Below are positions 28,313 through 37,390 of a stretch of DNA of 64,000 nt, in pieces. Position numbers and translations under genes: made by a program. The stretch spans positions 62,001 to 126,000 of the forward strand of contig CAWHYW010000025.1 in the NCBI GenBank assembly GCA_963833675.1, given 5' to 3'. Numbering within the stretch: position 1 is the first letter of the stretch; each line of letters begins with the position of its first letter. The stretch comes from DASQDN01 sp963833675. GTDB lineage: Bacteria > Acidobacteriota > Terriglobia > Bryobacterales > Bryobacteraceae. Under the pieces are notes generated by a model. That model made no database searches. It was not told the origin of the DNA and was given only the letters and a program-made list of their open reading frames with translations.

Positions 28313-29743
28313 TCAGGAAAGCAGATCGCGCACGACTTTGCCCTTACCGTCCTTGGTCACGTAGACGGGACGTTTTTCCACTTCCACGCCCGCGTCCGGG
28401 GCGATGCCCAAGGCGTTATACAGAGTGGCATGGAGGTCCGTGATGGTCACGGGATCTTTGACGATGCTACAGGGCCGCTCGGGCGCGGTTTCGCCGTGGA
28501 GATATCCCTTCTTGAATCCGCCTCCGAATAACAACACGCTGCCGGCTTCCGTGAAGTGGCGGTGCATGCCGTAATGTTGCATCGACGTCATGATGTCGGG
28601 CTGTTTGACCTGGTCTTTTACTTCCTTGCCAGGCTTTCCTTCCGTCATCATGTCGCGACCGAACTCGCTCGCGACGACGACTAGAGTCCGAGAGAGCAAG
28701 CCGCGTTGGTCGAGGTCGCGAATCAGACGCGCCATGGGACGGTCTATGGATTGCTTCATCGCTTCGGCTCGGACATGTCCGTTTTCGTGAGTGTCCCAGT
28801 GGCGGAAAGGGATGTACTCGGAGGTGACTTCGACAAAGCGAACCCCATTTTCCACAAGACGACGCGCGAGCAGACAGCCCAGCCCGAATCGTCCTGTGTT
28901 GTATGCGTCGTAAGACTCCTTGGGTTCGAGAGTCAGATCGAATGCCTTCGATGACGGCGATTGGAGCAAGCGATTCGCGTTCTCGAGAGATCGCATCAGA
29001 CTTTCGCGCTGGTAGTCGCTGCCTTCGCGCATGAGCGGACTCTCGGACGCAAGTTTTTTGAAGAGTTCGTAACGCCGGGCGAACCTGCCTCCGCCCATCT
29101 TTGCCGGAGGCTGAACGCTTGCTACGGCGTCACGAGGATCGACGATCAAGAACGGCCCGGAATCCGTGCCAAGAAAACCTGCCGTGTGGAATGATTTGAG
29201 CGGATCGCTTTCGGCGCCGATCTCCATATTCTGCCCGGCAACAACGAAGGGAGGCATCTCCGGTGTTCGAGGGCCAAGCAGTTTCGCGATCCAGGCGCCC
29301 ATGTGCGGGACCGCAATCGACTGAGGCGGTTCGTAGCCCGTGTGCCAGTGATACTGATGGCGCGAGTGGAGAATGAATCCGAGATCGCCAACGCGATGGG
29401 AGCGGATCAAGGTTCCGCGATCCATCACCTTGGCCATCTCTTCAAGGCCCTGCGAGAGACGAATGTTGTCTACTACGGTCGGGATTGATGGGAAAGTGCT
29501 GAGGACACGCTTGCTTTCCATCCCGGATTCGTACGCAGTGTACTTTTTCGGGTCCCAGGTTTCGGTTTGCGCCATACCTCCGGCCATCCAGAGCAGGATC
29601 ATGCTGTCGGCGGTGGCAACGGGCTTAGTTGTTTGGGCGAGCAGGCGCGGGGCGCCGCCGGACAATGCAGCCATTGCCGCAACTGCCGTTTGGCGCATGT
29701 AGTCGCGGCGAGTAATTCCTTGGAATAAATCTGGTTCTTTCAT
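28313..29743 (-). CDS. DUF1501 protein, copy B (intact)
   Basis: 476 residues with an N-terminal Tat-type signal (GITRRDYMRQTAVAAM) and the DUF1501 core, a sulfatase/alkaline-phosphatase-like fold (MILLWMAGGMAQTETWDPK; HWDTHENGHVRAEAM; VVVASEFGRDMMTEGKPGKEVKD; GKVVRDLLS). DUF1501 proteins are usually encoded next to DUF1549/DUF1553 proteins, as here, 9 nt downstream of one. The pair is thought to act on the cell surface, probably in polysaccharide or sulfated-glycan processing. This role is inferred from genome context in Planctomycetes, Verrucomicrobia and Acidobacteria. Confidence 0.85.
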   Translation of the reverse strand: MKEPDLFQGITRRDYMRQTAVAAMAALSGGAPRLLAQTTKPVATADSMILLWMAGGMAQTETWDPKKYTAYESGMESKRVLSTFPSIPTVVDNIRLSQGLEEMAKVMDRGTLIRSHRVGDLGFILHSRHQYHWHTGYEPPQSIAVPHMGAWIAKLLGPRTPEMPPFVVAGQNMEIGAESDPLKSFHTAGFLGTDSGPFLIVDPRDAVASVQPPAKMGGGRFARRYELFKKLASESPLMREGSDYQRESLMRSLENANRLLQSPSSKAFDLTLEPKESYDAYNTGRFGLGCLLARRLVENGVRFVEVTSEYIPFRHWDTHENGHVRAEAMKQSIDRPMARLIRDLDQRGLLSRTLVVVASEFGRDMMTEGKPGKEVKDQVKQPDIMTSMQHYGMHRHFTEAGSVLLFGGGFKKGYLHGETAPERPCSIVKDPVTITDLHATLYNALGIAPDAGVEVEKRPVYVTKDGKGKVVRDLLS

Positions 29744-29755
29744 TTCGCCCTACTA
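28316..29755. repeat. 1.43-kb direct repeat, copy B
   Basis: Partner of 24683-26119, same orientation, separated from it by about 2.2 kb that contains the TetR and monooxygenase genes. This copy sits in what looks like the original DUF1549-DUF1501 operon. Confidence 0.85.
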
Positions 29756-32059
29756 ATGAATGTACTGAAATTCGGGACTCATCAACAAAGCCCACAGCAG
29801 GTCCTCAACTCCGGAGGCCGATGGTTTCGGGCCTCCCAGCAACTGTTCAACGGTGCTTCTCTCCTGAGGCGTGGGCTTTCTGGCGAGAAGGTGCGTGTAC
29901 AGTCTGTCGGCCAGTTCGGCGGAAGTCCAATTCTTCCTGGGCGGCTGATAAGCCGGTGATCCTTCGATACGGATCAGTTGTTCCGGGTTAGGTTTTGCGG
30001 TGAAGACAAAGAAACGGACAGCGGGTCCGACGTCGCTTTTCCGGCTTCGCTCGTCGATGGCTGCCTGAGCTCGAAAACGCGTAAAGCCCTTGTCCGCGAT
30101 ATTCCACATCATCGGAGAAGACATTTTGGCGGAAACAGCGGTGGCCTTTTCTTCTTTGAGCGTCAGCTCGATGCTGTTTGCCGGCTGCTGCGCCTGGAGC
30201 TTTTGCAACCGCACAATGCCGGATGGGCCAACGAGTTCCGCATTCGCCCATCCGGCAATGACCTTCGACGGGTCGTACGAATCCACATCTTCCATGAGGA
30301 GCCAAAGCTCACGCGCTCCGGTGATGTCGACGTCAACCCGTACGGCTCCGCTGCGGAGGAGCTTGCTATCGAAGAGGTTGAGCGGCGCAGGATCCAACTG
30401 TCCGAGCAGAGCCTTCGATCCGCGCTCGAGCCGATGCGATAGCAGCGGACCATTGGTCAGCTCCAAAGCCTGGAGCGTGGTTGCTTCAGCGCTCCGCTCG
30501 GTATAGACCTGATCTCGAATCGGCCGTCCAAGAACGCGGCTCAATGGATCGGATTTCAGATGCCATTCACGCGTGTAACTCGCGTATCTTTCGCTGCGAG
30601 GATTGTTCACACGCCAGTCACCAGTTGCGGCCGAGATGGCGTCTTCGAATTGTTCCGCGGTAAGGCGCCGCAGGCGAGGACCGCGGAATACGTATTCCTT
30701 TTCCGTGCCGGTCTCTGCGGCCGCTTCGTATTGATACGCTCGCGATGTGGCGATCAGCCGGACGAGATGTTTCAGATCGTATCCGCTGGCAACGAAGTCA
30801 GAAGCCAGCCAATCGAGGAGATCCTCATCCCAGGGCTGGGCGTCCATATCGTCGGCGGGTTCCACGATACCGCGTCCGAGAAGTTTTTTCCAATACCGAT
30901 TTACTATTGTTCTCGCAAAGCGGCCATTGTCTGGATGAACAAACCAATCCGCAGCGGCTTTGCGACGCGATTCGAGTGTCTCGCCGAAGTCGACCTTTAG
31001 TTCTGCGAAGGGAAACTTCGGTTCGGCCATCGTGCCCAGACGAATGTCACATCTGACCAGCTCCAACGGCTTCTCGGAGAACATGCTCGCCAGACCGTAG
31101 GTGTCGCGGAGTTTCCAGCGATTGATGAAGCTGTCGTGACACGCCGCGCATTTCATGTTGATGCCGAGAAAAACCTGCGCGGCGTTCTGCGCAGCCTGCA
31201 TCGGAGGCGTTTGACTGGCGCTGACTACGCCCCTCCAGGTCATGCCGACCAGGAAACCTTCGGCGCCTGACTTCGCGGGCGGATCCAGGAGCGATCGCAC
31301 CATTGCGTCGTACGGAGTATTTTCTTCGAGGGCGCTGAGCAGCCATTTCGTGATGGATTGCCGCTCGCCGTAGTAGATGACGCCTTCATCATTTCGAAGA
31401 AGATCATTCCAGAAGCTGATCCAGTTTTCGGCGTAGCCTTCGCGATCGGCGAGGAGGCGGTTAACGATGCTGGCGCGCGATTCGGATTGTTTCCCGGATT
31501 CGAATTGCTGAAGTTCTTCCGGTGTGGGCGGCATTCCTAAGATATCGAACCATGAACGGCGCGCGAAAAGCGCATCGGAAACGATCTTCGGTGGTTGAAT
31601 GCCTTTCTTCTGGAAGTAGGCGTCCACAAATCTATCTATCGGATTTGAGGCAGTACCGGGCGGGAGCGCAGGTTTGCGCGGCGCGATGGGCGCGATTCTT
31701 TCTGAAACTTGCACAGCTCCGTCAAACCTGGCGCCTTCATCGATCCACAATCTGATGCGTTCGATGATCTCGGGCGCAACAGGAGGTCCCGATGGCGGCA
31801 TGCGGAGGCCGTTTTTGCCTTCCAATTTTGCGATCAGAAGACTTTCCGCGCCTTTGCCGGGAATTACAGCGGGACCGGTCTTTCCTCCTTTGACGAGGTC
31901 TTCCCTGGTGTGCGTCTTCAGACCTGCTTGTGGTGTATCGCCGGAGTGGCATGCCTGGCATTTTGCGGTGAGTACCGGTTGGACTTCTTTGAGAAAATCG
32001 ACTTTGGCATAGGCGGACAGGGATGCGATCAGAAAAGCGGCAACGCGGACTTTCAGCAT
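29753..32059 (-). CDS. cytochrome c-DUF1549-DUF1553 protein
   Basis: 768 residues. Signal peptide (MLKVRVAAFLIASLSAYA), then an N-terminal cytochrome-like domain with CQACHSG (Cys34, Cys37, His38). DUF1549 has a second CxxCH (CAACHDSFINRW), and the C-terminal DUF1553 has NRYWKKLLGRGIVEPADDMD, the LTNGPLLSHRLERG region and the closing LLWALLMSPEFQYIH. It is co-transcribed with the DUF1501 gene 9 nt downstream. A second family member, with its own upstream start, occupies the right edge of the window. Confidence 0.85.
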   Translation of the reverse strand: MLKVRVAAFLIASLSAYAKVDFLKEVQPVLTAKCQACHSGDTPQAGLKTHTREDLVKGGKTGPAVIPGKGAESLLIAKLEGKNGLRMPPSGPPVAPEIIERIRLWIDEGARFDGAVQVSERIAPIAPRKPALPPGTASNPIDRFVDAYFQKKGIQPPKIVSDALFARRSWFDILGMPPTPEELQQFESGKQSESRASIVNRLLADREGYAENWISFWNDLLRNDEGVIYYGERQSITKWLLSALEENTPYDAMVRSLLDPPAKSGAEGFLVGMTWRGVVSASQTPPMQAAQNAAQVFLGINMKCAACHDSFINRWKLRDTYGLASMFSEKPLELVRCDIRLGTMAEPKFPFAELKVDFGETLESRRKAAADWFVHPDNGRFARTIVNRYWKKLLGRGIVEPADDMDAQPWDEDLLDWLASDFVASGYDLKHLVRLIATSRAYQYEAAAETGTEKEYVFRGPRLRRLTAEQFEDAISAATGDWRVNNPRSERYASYTREWHLKSDPLSRVLGRPIRDQVYTERSAEATTLQALELTNGPLLSHRLERGSKALLGQLDPAPLNLFDSKLLRSGAVRVDVDITGARELWLLMEDVDSYDPSKVIAGWANAELVGPSGIVRLQKLQAQQPANSIELTLKEEKATAVSAKMSSPMMWNIADKGFTRFRAQAAIDERSRKSDVGPAVRFFVFTAKPNPEQLIRIEGSPAYQPPRKNWTSAELADRLYTHLLARKPTPQERSTVEQLLGGPKPSASGVEDLLWALLMSPEFQYIH

Positions 32060-32190
32060 CTACTCTTTCAGTATCCAACACTTGGTATTTCATGCGCGGG
32101 CACCGCTTCCTCGATTCTCCCGCCGTTTTCGAAGGTACAACTGCATAACTGGAACCGGCGACGGTACTCTGGTGTCCTACAAGGTGGGCC

Positions 32191-33156
32191 TTGGTGCGCA
32201 CGGCAAGCAGAGCAGTCATAATCGCGCTTTCAGTTGCGATGATTTCGGGTTGCGTTTGGGTCTTTTTTCTGACCACGTGGGATCGGCCGATTGAGCGACG
32301 AATCTCGAACGTCGCCCTGAGCATGACGGGTACATGGATCGCGGCCGGAACTTCACAAGGCTTGATTGCAGTTTGGAACGGCTGGGCCGGCACTGTGAGA
32401 TGGCGGGCATTTGCGAGAGGCCCGTTGAACGATCTCCAATTTAGCCCGGACGAGCGGCTCCTTGTCATTGCCGGTAAAGATCTGAGCCTCTATCCGGTGG
32501 AACAGCCGGCGAGGCCTCGATTCCTTCGCTCCGATAGCCGGAACTACGGTACGGCTCGTTTTAGCAATGACCAACAGAATCTTTTGATCATTACGGGGAG
32601 AGGCACGATCGAGGTCCTGGACAGCGAGTCCGGAGCGATGCGACTCAACATCTGCTGCTCCACGATCTATGGTGAGGTCACGTTCACTCCGGATGAGCGG
32701 AGCATCGCCACTGCAGGTCATTGGCCCAGGCTCTGGGACTCGCGTTCAGGGCAGCTTATTACCCGATTGACGAAGGATCGGGAGCTTTACACATTTGGTC
32801 CGATTGCATTCGATCCGCAGCGCGGCACGATTCTCATGGGGTCTCAAGATGGCCGGGTGTATTGCTGGAATCTCGCGAGCGGGAAACTTATTGCAATGTC
32901 TCCGGCACATGCGGAATACGTGAATACGATCGCCGTTTCGAGCACGGGATGGGCGGCCTATGCCTGTTTCGGGAAAACAGTGCGGCTCTGGAATCCACAG
33001 AGCGGGGAAGAACGTTTGCTGACTGGGGCTCGTCCCACTAGCAATCTGATTCTCGGATTGGATGGCGCCTCAATTCTGTTCGGCACTGCGGAGGGTGAGA
33101 TTGAGCTCTGGGATACGCAGGAAGGACAACTCCTACGAACGATGCGCCTTCCATAA
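32191..33156 (+). CDS. membrane-anchored WD40-like beta-propeller protein
   Basis: About 321 residues. An N-terminal hydrophobic segment (AVIIALSVAMISGCVWVFFL) is followed by six or seven WD40-like blades (VALSMTGTWIAAGTSQGLIAVWN; LYPVEQPARP; GSQDGRVYCWNLASGKL; TAEGEIELWDTQEGQLL). It starts with TTG or GTG (32191 or 32194) and is divergent from the DUF1549 gene by 131 bp. No partner is evident; a scaffold role is the usual guess for such propellers. Confidence 0.7.
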   Translation: MVRTASRAVIIALSVAMISGCVWVFFLTTWDRPIERRISNVALSMTGTWIAAGTSQGLIAVWNGWAGTVRWRAFARGPLNDLQFSPDERLLVIAGKDLSLYPVEQPARPRFLRSDSRNYGTARFSNDQQNLLIITGRGTIEVLDSESGAMRLNICCSTIYGEVTFTPDERSIATAGHWPRLWDSRSGQLITRLTKDRELYTFGPIAFDPQRGTILMGSQDGRVYCWNLASGKLIAMSPAHAEYVNTIAVSSTGWAAYACFGKTVRLWNPQSGEERLLTGARPTSNLILGLDGASILFGTAEGEIELWDTQEGQLLRTMRLP

Positions 33157-33248
33157 TTGCTGCGCTGGCCGGATTAGCGTTCAGATACATTGGCGCTAAA
33201 GTGAATTTCGCTCGTGGCTATTGGCTTGGAAGTTCGGAATCCTTGTGT

Positions 33249-33288
33249 GTAGTTTTTCGCAAGCTTACGCTTGGCGACTCCGAGTCGG
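33249..33288. repeat. short dispersed repeat, copy 1
   Basis: The stretch containing GCTTACGCTTGGCGACTC lies in the 204-bp gap before the Sel1 gene. It closely matches 55060-55098 in another intergenic gap (GCTTACGCGTGGCGACTC), with only a few mismatches over about 35 nt. It is probably a dispersed extragenic repeat of this genome. Confidence 0.4.
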
Positions 33289-33360
33289 TCGTTCCGGTGG
33301 TTAGAAAGATTCAGTGTTGAATGAGATGATGCGCTCGCTGCGGGATAATGGTTGTGTAGC

Positions 33361-33816
33361 ATGACGTGGACACGCGGCAGAGTGCTTCTCTTGTTGATAC
33401 TGGGGACGCTGTATGCGCAGGATGGTCCTCCTGCCGGACGGCCGAGTTTGCGCGAGCGGGCTGCTAAGGGAGATCCTGACGCTCAGTTCACGCTGGCTAA
33501 GAATTATGAGGCAGGCCGCGGCGGGTTGAAGAAGGATTACGTCGAAGCGCAGCACTGGTATCGCGAGGCGGCCCAGCAAGGCGATCCTTTCGCGCAGGCC
33601 AGTCTTGCGTTGTTGTACAGATTCGGGAAAGGCGTGCCTCAGGATTACGTACAGGCTTATATGTGGTTTCAGCTTTCCGTCAATCGACTCACCGGGCCGG
33701 ATCGGGATTCTATTGTAGAACTGCGGGATACGGCCGCATCGCACATGACTCCTCAACAGATTGAGGAGGCGCGGCATCTCGCGCGAGATTGGAAACCTGG
33801 AGCGACACAGAAATAA
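33361..33816 (+). CDS. exported Sel1-repeat protein
   Basis: About 151 residues from ATG 33361. A signal peptide (TRGRVLLLLILGTLYAQ) precedes two clear Sel1/TPR-like repeats (AAKGDPDAQFTLAKNYEAGRG; AAQQGDPFAQASLALLYRFGKGVPQDYVQAYMWF). Sel1 repeats mediate protein contacts. Its stop overlaps the start of the di-heme peroxidase (TAATG), so it heads a four-gene operon with electron-transfer proteins. Confidence 0.75.
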   Translation: MTWTRGRVLLLLILGTLYAQDGPPAGRPSLRERAAKGDPDAQFTLAKNYEAGRGGLKKDYVEAQHWYREAAQQGDPFAQASLALLYRFGKGVPQDYVQAYMWFQLSVNRLTGPDRDSIVELRDTAASHMTPQQIEEARHLARDWKPGATQK

Positions 33817-34868
33817 TGCGGCATAGCGGAATCATATGGACGCTTGGCGTCGCTCTGATTACGGTTGCGTGCACACGCACGAATGAGAGGCCCGTCGGGG
33901 CGCCCGTGCAGATCACGGCTCCTCTTGGTTTGCCTCCAGTTCCAGTTCCGGCGGATAACCCGGTGACGGCAGAGACCGTGGCCCTCGGCCGAAAGCTGTT
34001 TTACGATCGCAAGCTGTCGACGAATGACCTGCTTTCCTGTGCTTCCTGTCATAATCCGCAGTTCGGATTTTCGGATGGTCAGAAAGTTTCGACCGGTGTT
34101 GAGGGTAAGACTGGAACGCGAAACGCGCCGACGATCCTGAATGCGGCCTACGGGACCAATCAGTTTTGGGACGGGCGGGCCGCGAGCCTGGAAGAACAAT
34201 CCGCCGGACCAATCGCGAACCCGATCGAGATGAATCAGAAGCACGAAGTCTGTGTCTCCCGGCTCAACGAGGACCCGGCTTATGTGGCTGCGTTCCAGAA
34301 GGCGTTCGGGCCGGGGCCGATCACCATGGGAAAGATCGAGAAGGCGATTGCGAGCTTTGAGCGGACCGCGATCAGCGGAAATTCTCGATTCGACCGTTAC
34401 GAGTATGGCGGCGATAAGAATGCGCTGAGTCCGGCTGCGATCCGCGGGCTCGCGATTTTCAAAGACAAGAACAAAGGCAATTGCGCAACATGCCACACGA
34501 TCGATTCGAAGCATGCGCTATTCACGGACGGTAAATTTCACAATCTTGGCATTGGCGTGAACTCTGAGGGAGAACTGGTGGATCAGGGACGCTTTGTTCA
34601 CACCAAGCTGGAAGCGGATACCGGCGCATTTAAGACTCCGACGCTCCGGAACATTGCGTTGAGCGCGCCGTACATGCACGACGGAAGCCTGAAAACGCTT
34701 CGTGAAGTGGTCGATTTTTACGCGGGCGGAGGCAACTCCAATCCCAACCTGGATAAAGACATGAAGCCGCTGAATCTAACGAGGGCGGAGCGGGACGACC
34801 TCGTCGCATTCCTGGAATCGCTGACTGGCGAAATGCCTCCTGACATCGGTCCTCCGCCGACGAAGTAA
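33816..34868 (+). CDS. MauG/cytochrome c peroxidase-family di-heme protein
   Basis: 350 residues from ATG 33816. The N-terminal hydrophobic segment ends in VALITVAC, a possible lipobox (Cys19). Two c-heme sites are CASCH (75-79) and CATCH (223-227). Other family hallmarks are TRNAPTILNAAY, FWDGRAASLEEQ, TPTLRNIALSAPYMHDGSL and EVVDFYAGGG. Such enzymes reduce hydrogen peroxide or oxidise protein or small-molecule substrates in the periplasm. The copper-type protein and propeller that follow may be electron partners. Confidence 0.9.
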   Translation: MRHSGIIWTLGVALITVACTRTNERPVGAPVQITAPLGLPPVPVPADNPVTAETVALGRKLFYDRKLSTNDLLSCASCHNPQFGFSDGQKVSTGVEGKTGTRNAPTILNAAYGTNQFWDGRAASLEEQSAGPIANPIEMNQKHEVCVSRLNEDPAYVAAFQKAFGPGPITMGKIEKAIASFERTAISGNSRFDRYEYGGDKNALSPAAIRGLAIFKDKNKGNCATCHTIDSKHALFTDGKFHNLGIGVNSEGELVDQGRFVHTKLEADTGAFKTPTLRNIALSAPYMHDGSLKTLREVVDFYAGGGNSNPNLDKDMKPLNLTRAERDDLVAFLESLTGEMPPDIGPPPTK

Positions 34869-34881
34869 GATAACAGCGGAC

Positions 34882-35655
34882 ATGTATCGCGGCTGTTTGT
34901 TGAACATAATTATCCTGGCTCTCGCGCTGGGCGGCTGTTCCGGGAGCACCACCAAGAAAGCCGAAAGCCCATCGGAGCCGGCTGTATCTTACTTCAAAGT
35001 CGATCCTGCGAGTGCAGGAACGCTAACGGGAAAGATTCAGTTCACCGGCAAAAAACCCCCGAAGCAGAAGATCGACATGGATGAAGATCCGCAGTGCGCC
35101 CGGCTGCACAAGGGCGCTGAGGTTTCGGATGAGTCGCTCGAGGTGAACTCTAAAGGCGGTCTGGCGAACGTCTTCGTTTATGTAAAGACCGGTCTCGAAG
35201 GCAAAAGATTCGAGCCGCCCGCGGCGCCGGTTACGATCGATCAGAATGGCTGCTGGTTTAGGCCGCGCGTCATCGGAATACAAACCGGCCAGACCTTGAA
35301 GGTCACCAACTCAGATCCTGTTACGCACAATATCCATCCGCTAGCGCAGGTGAATCGGGAATGGAACCATAGTCAATCCCAAGGAGATCCTCCGCTGACG
35401 CGCCGGTTCATTCGCCAGGAGATCATGATTCCCGTGAAGTGCAACATTCATCACTGGATGCGCGCATACATCGGGGCAGTACAGCATCCGTACTTCGCTG
35501 TCACAGGCGCCGATGGGACGTTCGAAATGAAGAATCTGCCGCCGGGAGATTATACGGTTGCCGCGTGGCAGGAGAAATTGGGAACTCAGGAACAGCACGT
35601 CAGTCTCGCTTCGTCGGGTTCCGCGAATATCGCTTTCACATTCAAAGGAGAGTAA
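34882..35655 (+). CDS. cupredoxin-like lipoprotein with C-terminal carboxypeptidase-regulatory-like domain
   Basis: 257 residues. The lipobox LALGGC gives lipidated Cys19. A methylamine/plastocyanin-like domain has SDPVTHNIHP (His149, His152) and VKCNIHHWM (Cys187, His190/191, Met193), which together provide the His, Cys, His, Met set of a type 1 copper site. The last 60 residues (GADGTFEMKNLPPGDYTVAAWQ) are a transthyretin-like regulatory domain. A close paralogue lies at 47795-48608 beside the cytochrome oxidase. It probably carries electrons between periplasmic cytochromes. Confidence 0.8.
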   Translation: MYRGCLLNIIILALALGGCSGSTTKKAESPSEPAVSYFKVDPASAGTLTGKIQFTGKKPPKQKIDMDEDPQCARLHKGAEVSDESLEVNSKGGLANVFVYVKTGLEGKRFEPPAAPVTIDQNGCWFRPRVIGIQTGQTLKVTNSDPVTHNIHPLAQVNREWNHSQSQGDPPLTRRFIRQEIMIPVKCNIHHWMRAYIGAVQHPYFAVTGADGTFEMKNLPPGDYTVAAWQEKLGTQEQHVSLASSGSANIAFTFKGE

Positions 35656-35658
35656 TCC

Positions 35659-36690
35659 TTGCGCACATTGACGTGCTTGCTTGCAATTCTGATTGCCGGA
35701 TGCTCGAAGAGCGTTCCGCCACCGGCTGAATCGGGCTCATATCGTATCTACGTAACGAATGAAACGTCGGGCGATATGAGCGTGATCGACTCGGCGAAGC
35801 TGGAGGTGGTTGCCACTGTGCCGCTCGGAAAACGGCCGAGAGGAATTCATGCGAGTCCTGATCGCAAGACGATCTATGTCGCGCTGAGCGGCTCTCCGAT
35901 CGCGGGTCCGGATGTGGACGAGAGCACTCTGCCGCCTCCTGATAAAAGCGCAGACGGAATCGGTGTGTTCGACGTGGCACAGAACAAGCTGGTGAAACTG
36001 ATCAAGAGCGGCTCGGACCCTGAGAATTTCGATCTGAGTAGAGATGGGAAGCTTCTGTACGTCTCAAATGAAGACGCGGCGGGAGTCAGCATCCTGGATA
36101 TTCAGGCCGAGAAAGTTCGGGAGACGCTGAAGACAGGCGAAGAGCCCGAAGGCGTGAAGGTTAGTCCTGATGGGAAGTTCGTGTATGTGACGTCCGAGCA
36201 GGAAGGCACGATTGCGGTCGTTGATACCGTGGCGGACAAGGTGATCAAGACGTTCAAGGTGGGGCGCCGGCCGCGAAATATTGCGTTTTTGCCGGATGGC
36301 TCGCGCGCTTACGTCAACGCCGAGAACGATGGCAATGTTGTGATCGTGGATTCGCAGAAGCACGAGGCGCTGCGCGCGATCCAACTGGGACAGCCGGGCG
36401 TGATCAAGCCGATGGGACTTCTTTTGTCTCCGGATGCCAACCATCTTTACGTCAGTACGGGCCGGGGACGCCAAATATTTACGATCGACACGAAGAGCAA
36501 TCAAGTGGTTGGGTCGGTTGAGGTGGGTCCGCGGCCTTGGGGAATTGCTTTGTCTCCCGATGGGAAGACGCTGTTCACGGCCAACGGCCCTTCGAAAGAT
36601 GTTTCGGTCGTCGATCTTGCCAGCGGGAAGGTGACGAAGAAGATTCCGGTCTCCGGCAGTCCGTGGGGCGTGATTACGCTGGAGCGTTAG
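35659..36690 (+). CDS. YVTN-type seven-bladed beta-propeller lipoprotein
   Basis: 343 residues from a TTG start, with AAAGGAGAG upstream. The lipobox LAILIAGC puts the lipidated Cys at 15. At least seven repeats follow the YVTN/cytochrome-d1-like pattern (RIYVTNETSGDMSVID; LLYVSNEDAAGVSILD; FVYVTSEQEGTIAVVD; LYVSTGRGRQIFTID; LFTANGPSKDVSVVD). No heme motif is present. It ends the operon begun by the Sel1 gene and may bind a redox or surface partner. Confidence 0.8.
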   Translation: MRTLTCLLAILIAGCSKSVPPPAESGSYRIYVTNETSGDMSVIDSAKLEVVATVPLGKRPRGIHASPDRKTIYVALSGSPIAGPDVDESTLPPPDKSADGIGVFDVAQNKLVKLIKSGSDPENFDLSRDGKLLYVSNEDAAGVSILDIQAEKVRETLKTGEEPEGVKVSPDGKFVYVTSEQEGTIAVVDTVADKVIKTFKVGRRPRNIAFLPDGSRAYVNAENDGNVVIVDSQKHEALRAIQLGQPGVIKPMGLLLSPDANHLYVSTGRGRQIFTIDTKSNQVVGSVEVGPRPWGIALSPDGKTLFTANGPSKDVSVVDLASGKVTKKIPVSGSPWGVITLER

Positions 36691-36704
36691 TGTTGGGTTC
36701 GGGT

Positions 36705-36738
36705 GGCGTGTGACCCACGATGGCCGACTGTTTCGATT
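36705..36738. repeat. imperfect direct repeat left of brnTA
   Basis: GGTGGCGTGTGAC ... CACGAT ... GCCGACTGTTTCGAT in the 191-bp gap before brnA. The same ordered words recur at 37472-37509 on the other side of the toxin-antitoxin pair. The remaining gap sequence shows no other clear feature. Confidence 0.4.
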
Positions 36739-36881
36739 GAGCTTGTTCGTACGAAGCTCACGACCGAACATTAGATGCTCATCGTTTTCCCCGCGTGTGC
36801 TCCATAGTTTAAACCGTTGTCGAACAGTCCCAAGCCATTTCACTCGGTCGTAAAACGCCCATCCCAAAGAACCGGGATCCT

Positions 36882-37136
36882 CTACCCGGCGCGGCGAAGT
36901 TCGTCTCGAATTACACGCCGTAGAGTCGTCTCCAGGGATTCCTGTTTCTGATCCATGAACCTGCGCAATGCCACGTTGATAAGACTCTGGTAATTCCCGC
37001 TTCCAGCATCATCAATCTGCTGGCGGAACCAGTCCAGAACGTCGTCATCCAATCGGATCGTGACCCGGGTCTTTCCCGGCGGCGCTTTCAATACCGGACC
37101 TCGTCGACCTTTGCTGAAATCATATTCCTTTTTCAT
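36882..37136 (-). CDS. brnA: BrnA-type ribbon-helix-helix antitoxin
   Basis: 84 residues from the ATG at 37136 (MKKEYDFSKGRRGPVLKAP). It continues with the RHH core TRVTIRLDDDVLDWFRQQIDDAGSGNYQSLINVALRRFM, as in BrnA antitoxins. It should bind BrnT and repress the operon. Its start overlaps the end of brnT by 17 nt, the usual order (toxin first) for this system. Confidence 0.85.
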   Translation of the reverse strand: MKKEYDFSKGRRGPVLKAPPGKTRVTIRLDDDVLDWFRQQIDDAGSGNYQSLINVALRRFMDQKQESLETTLRRVIRDELRRAG

Positions 37137-37389
37137 ATTGACGTACCTCACCGCGAGTCGCCAGGCGAGCCGAAATCAGTCGAACCCGTTCATCGCGCCA
37201 CGTATAAACCACCACAAGAATACGGCCCAGCGAATCCATTCCTATGCTTATCCACCGCTCCTCCGCCGCGCGCTCGTCGCGAACCGATAACCCATTCGCG
37301 TCCTCGAGCGCGGTAACGGCGTCGGCAAAGCGCACACCGTGCTTGCGGAGATTCATTCTTGCTTTGGCTGGATCCCACTCCGGCTCCAT
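37120..37389 (-). CDS. brnT: BrnT-type ribonuclease toxin
   Basis: About 89 residues from ATG 37389, where MEPEWDPAKARMNLRKHGVRF matches the BrnT N-terminus. RWISIGMDSLGRILVVVYTWR and RLISARLATRGEVRQYEKG complete the RelE-like fold. An in-frame ATG at 37413 would add eight residues, but it would place the operator-like palindrome inside the gene. The toxin is inhibited by the BrnA protein encoded next. Confidence 0.85.
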   Translation of the reverse strand: MEPEWDPAKARMNLRKHGVRFADAVTALEDANGLSVRDERAAEERWISIGMDSLGRILVVVYTWRDERVRLISARLATRGEVRQYEKGI

Positions 37390-37390
37390 C

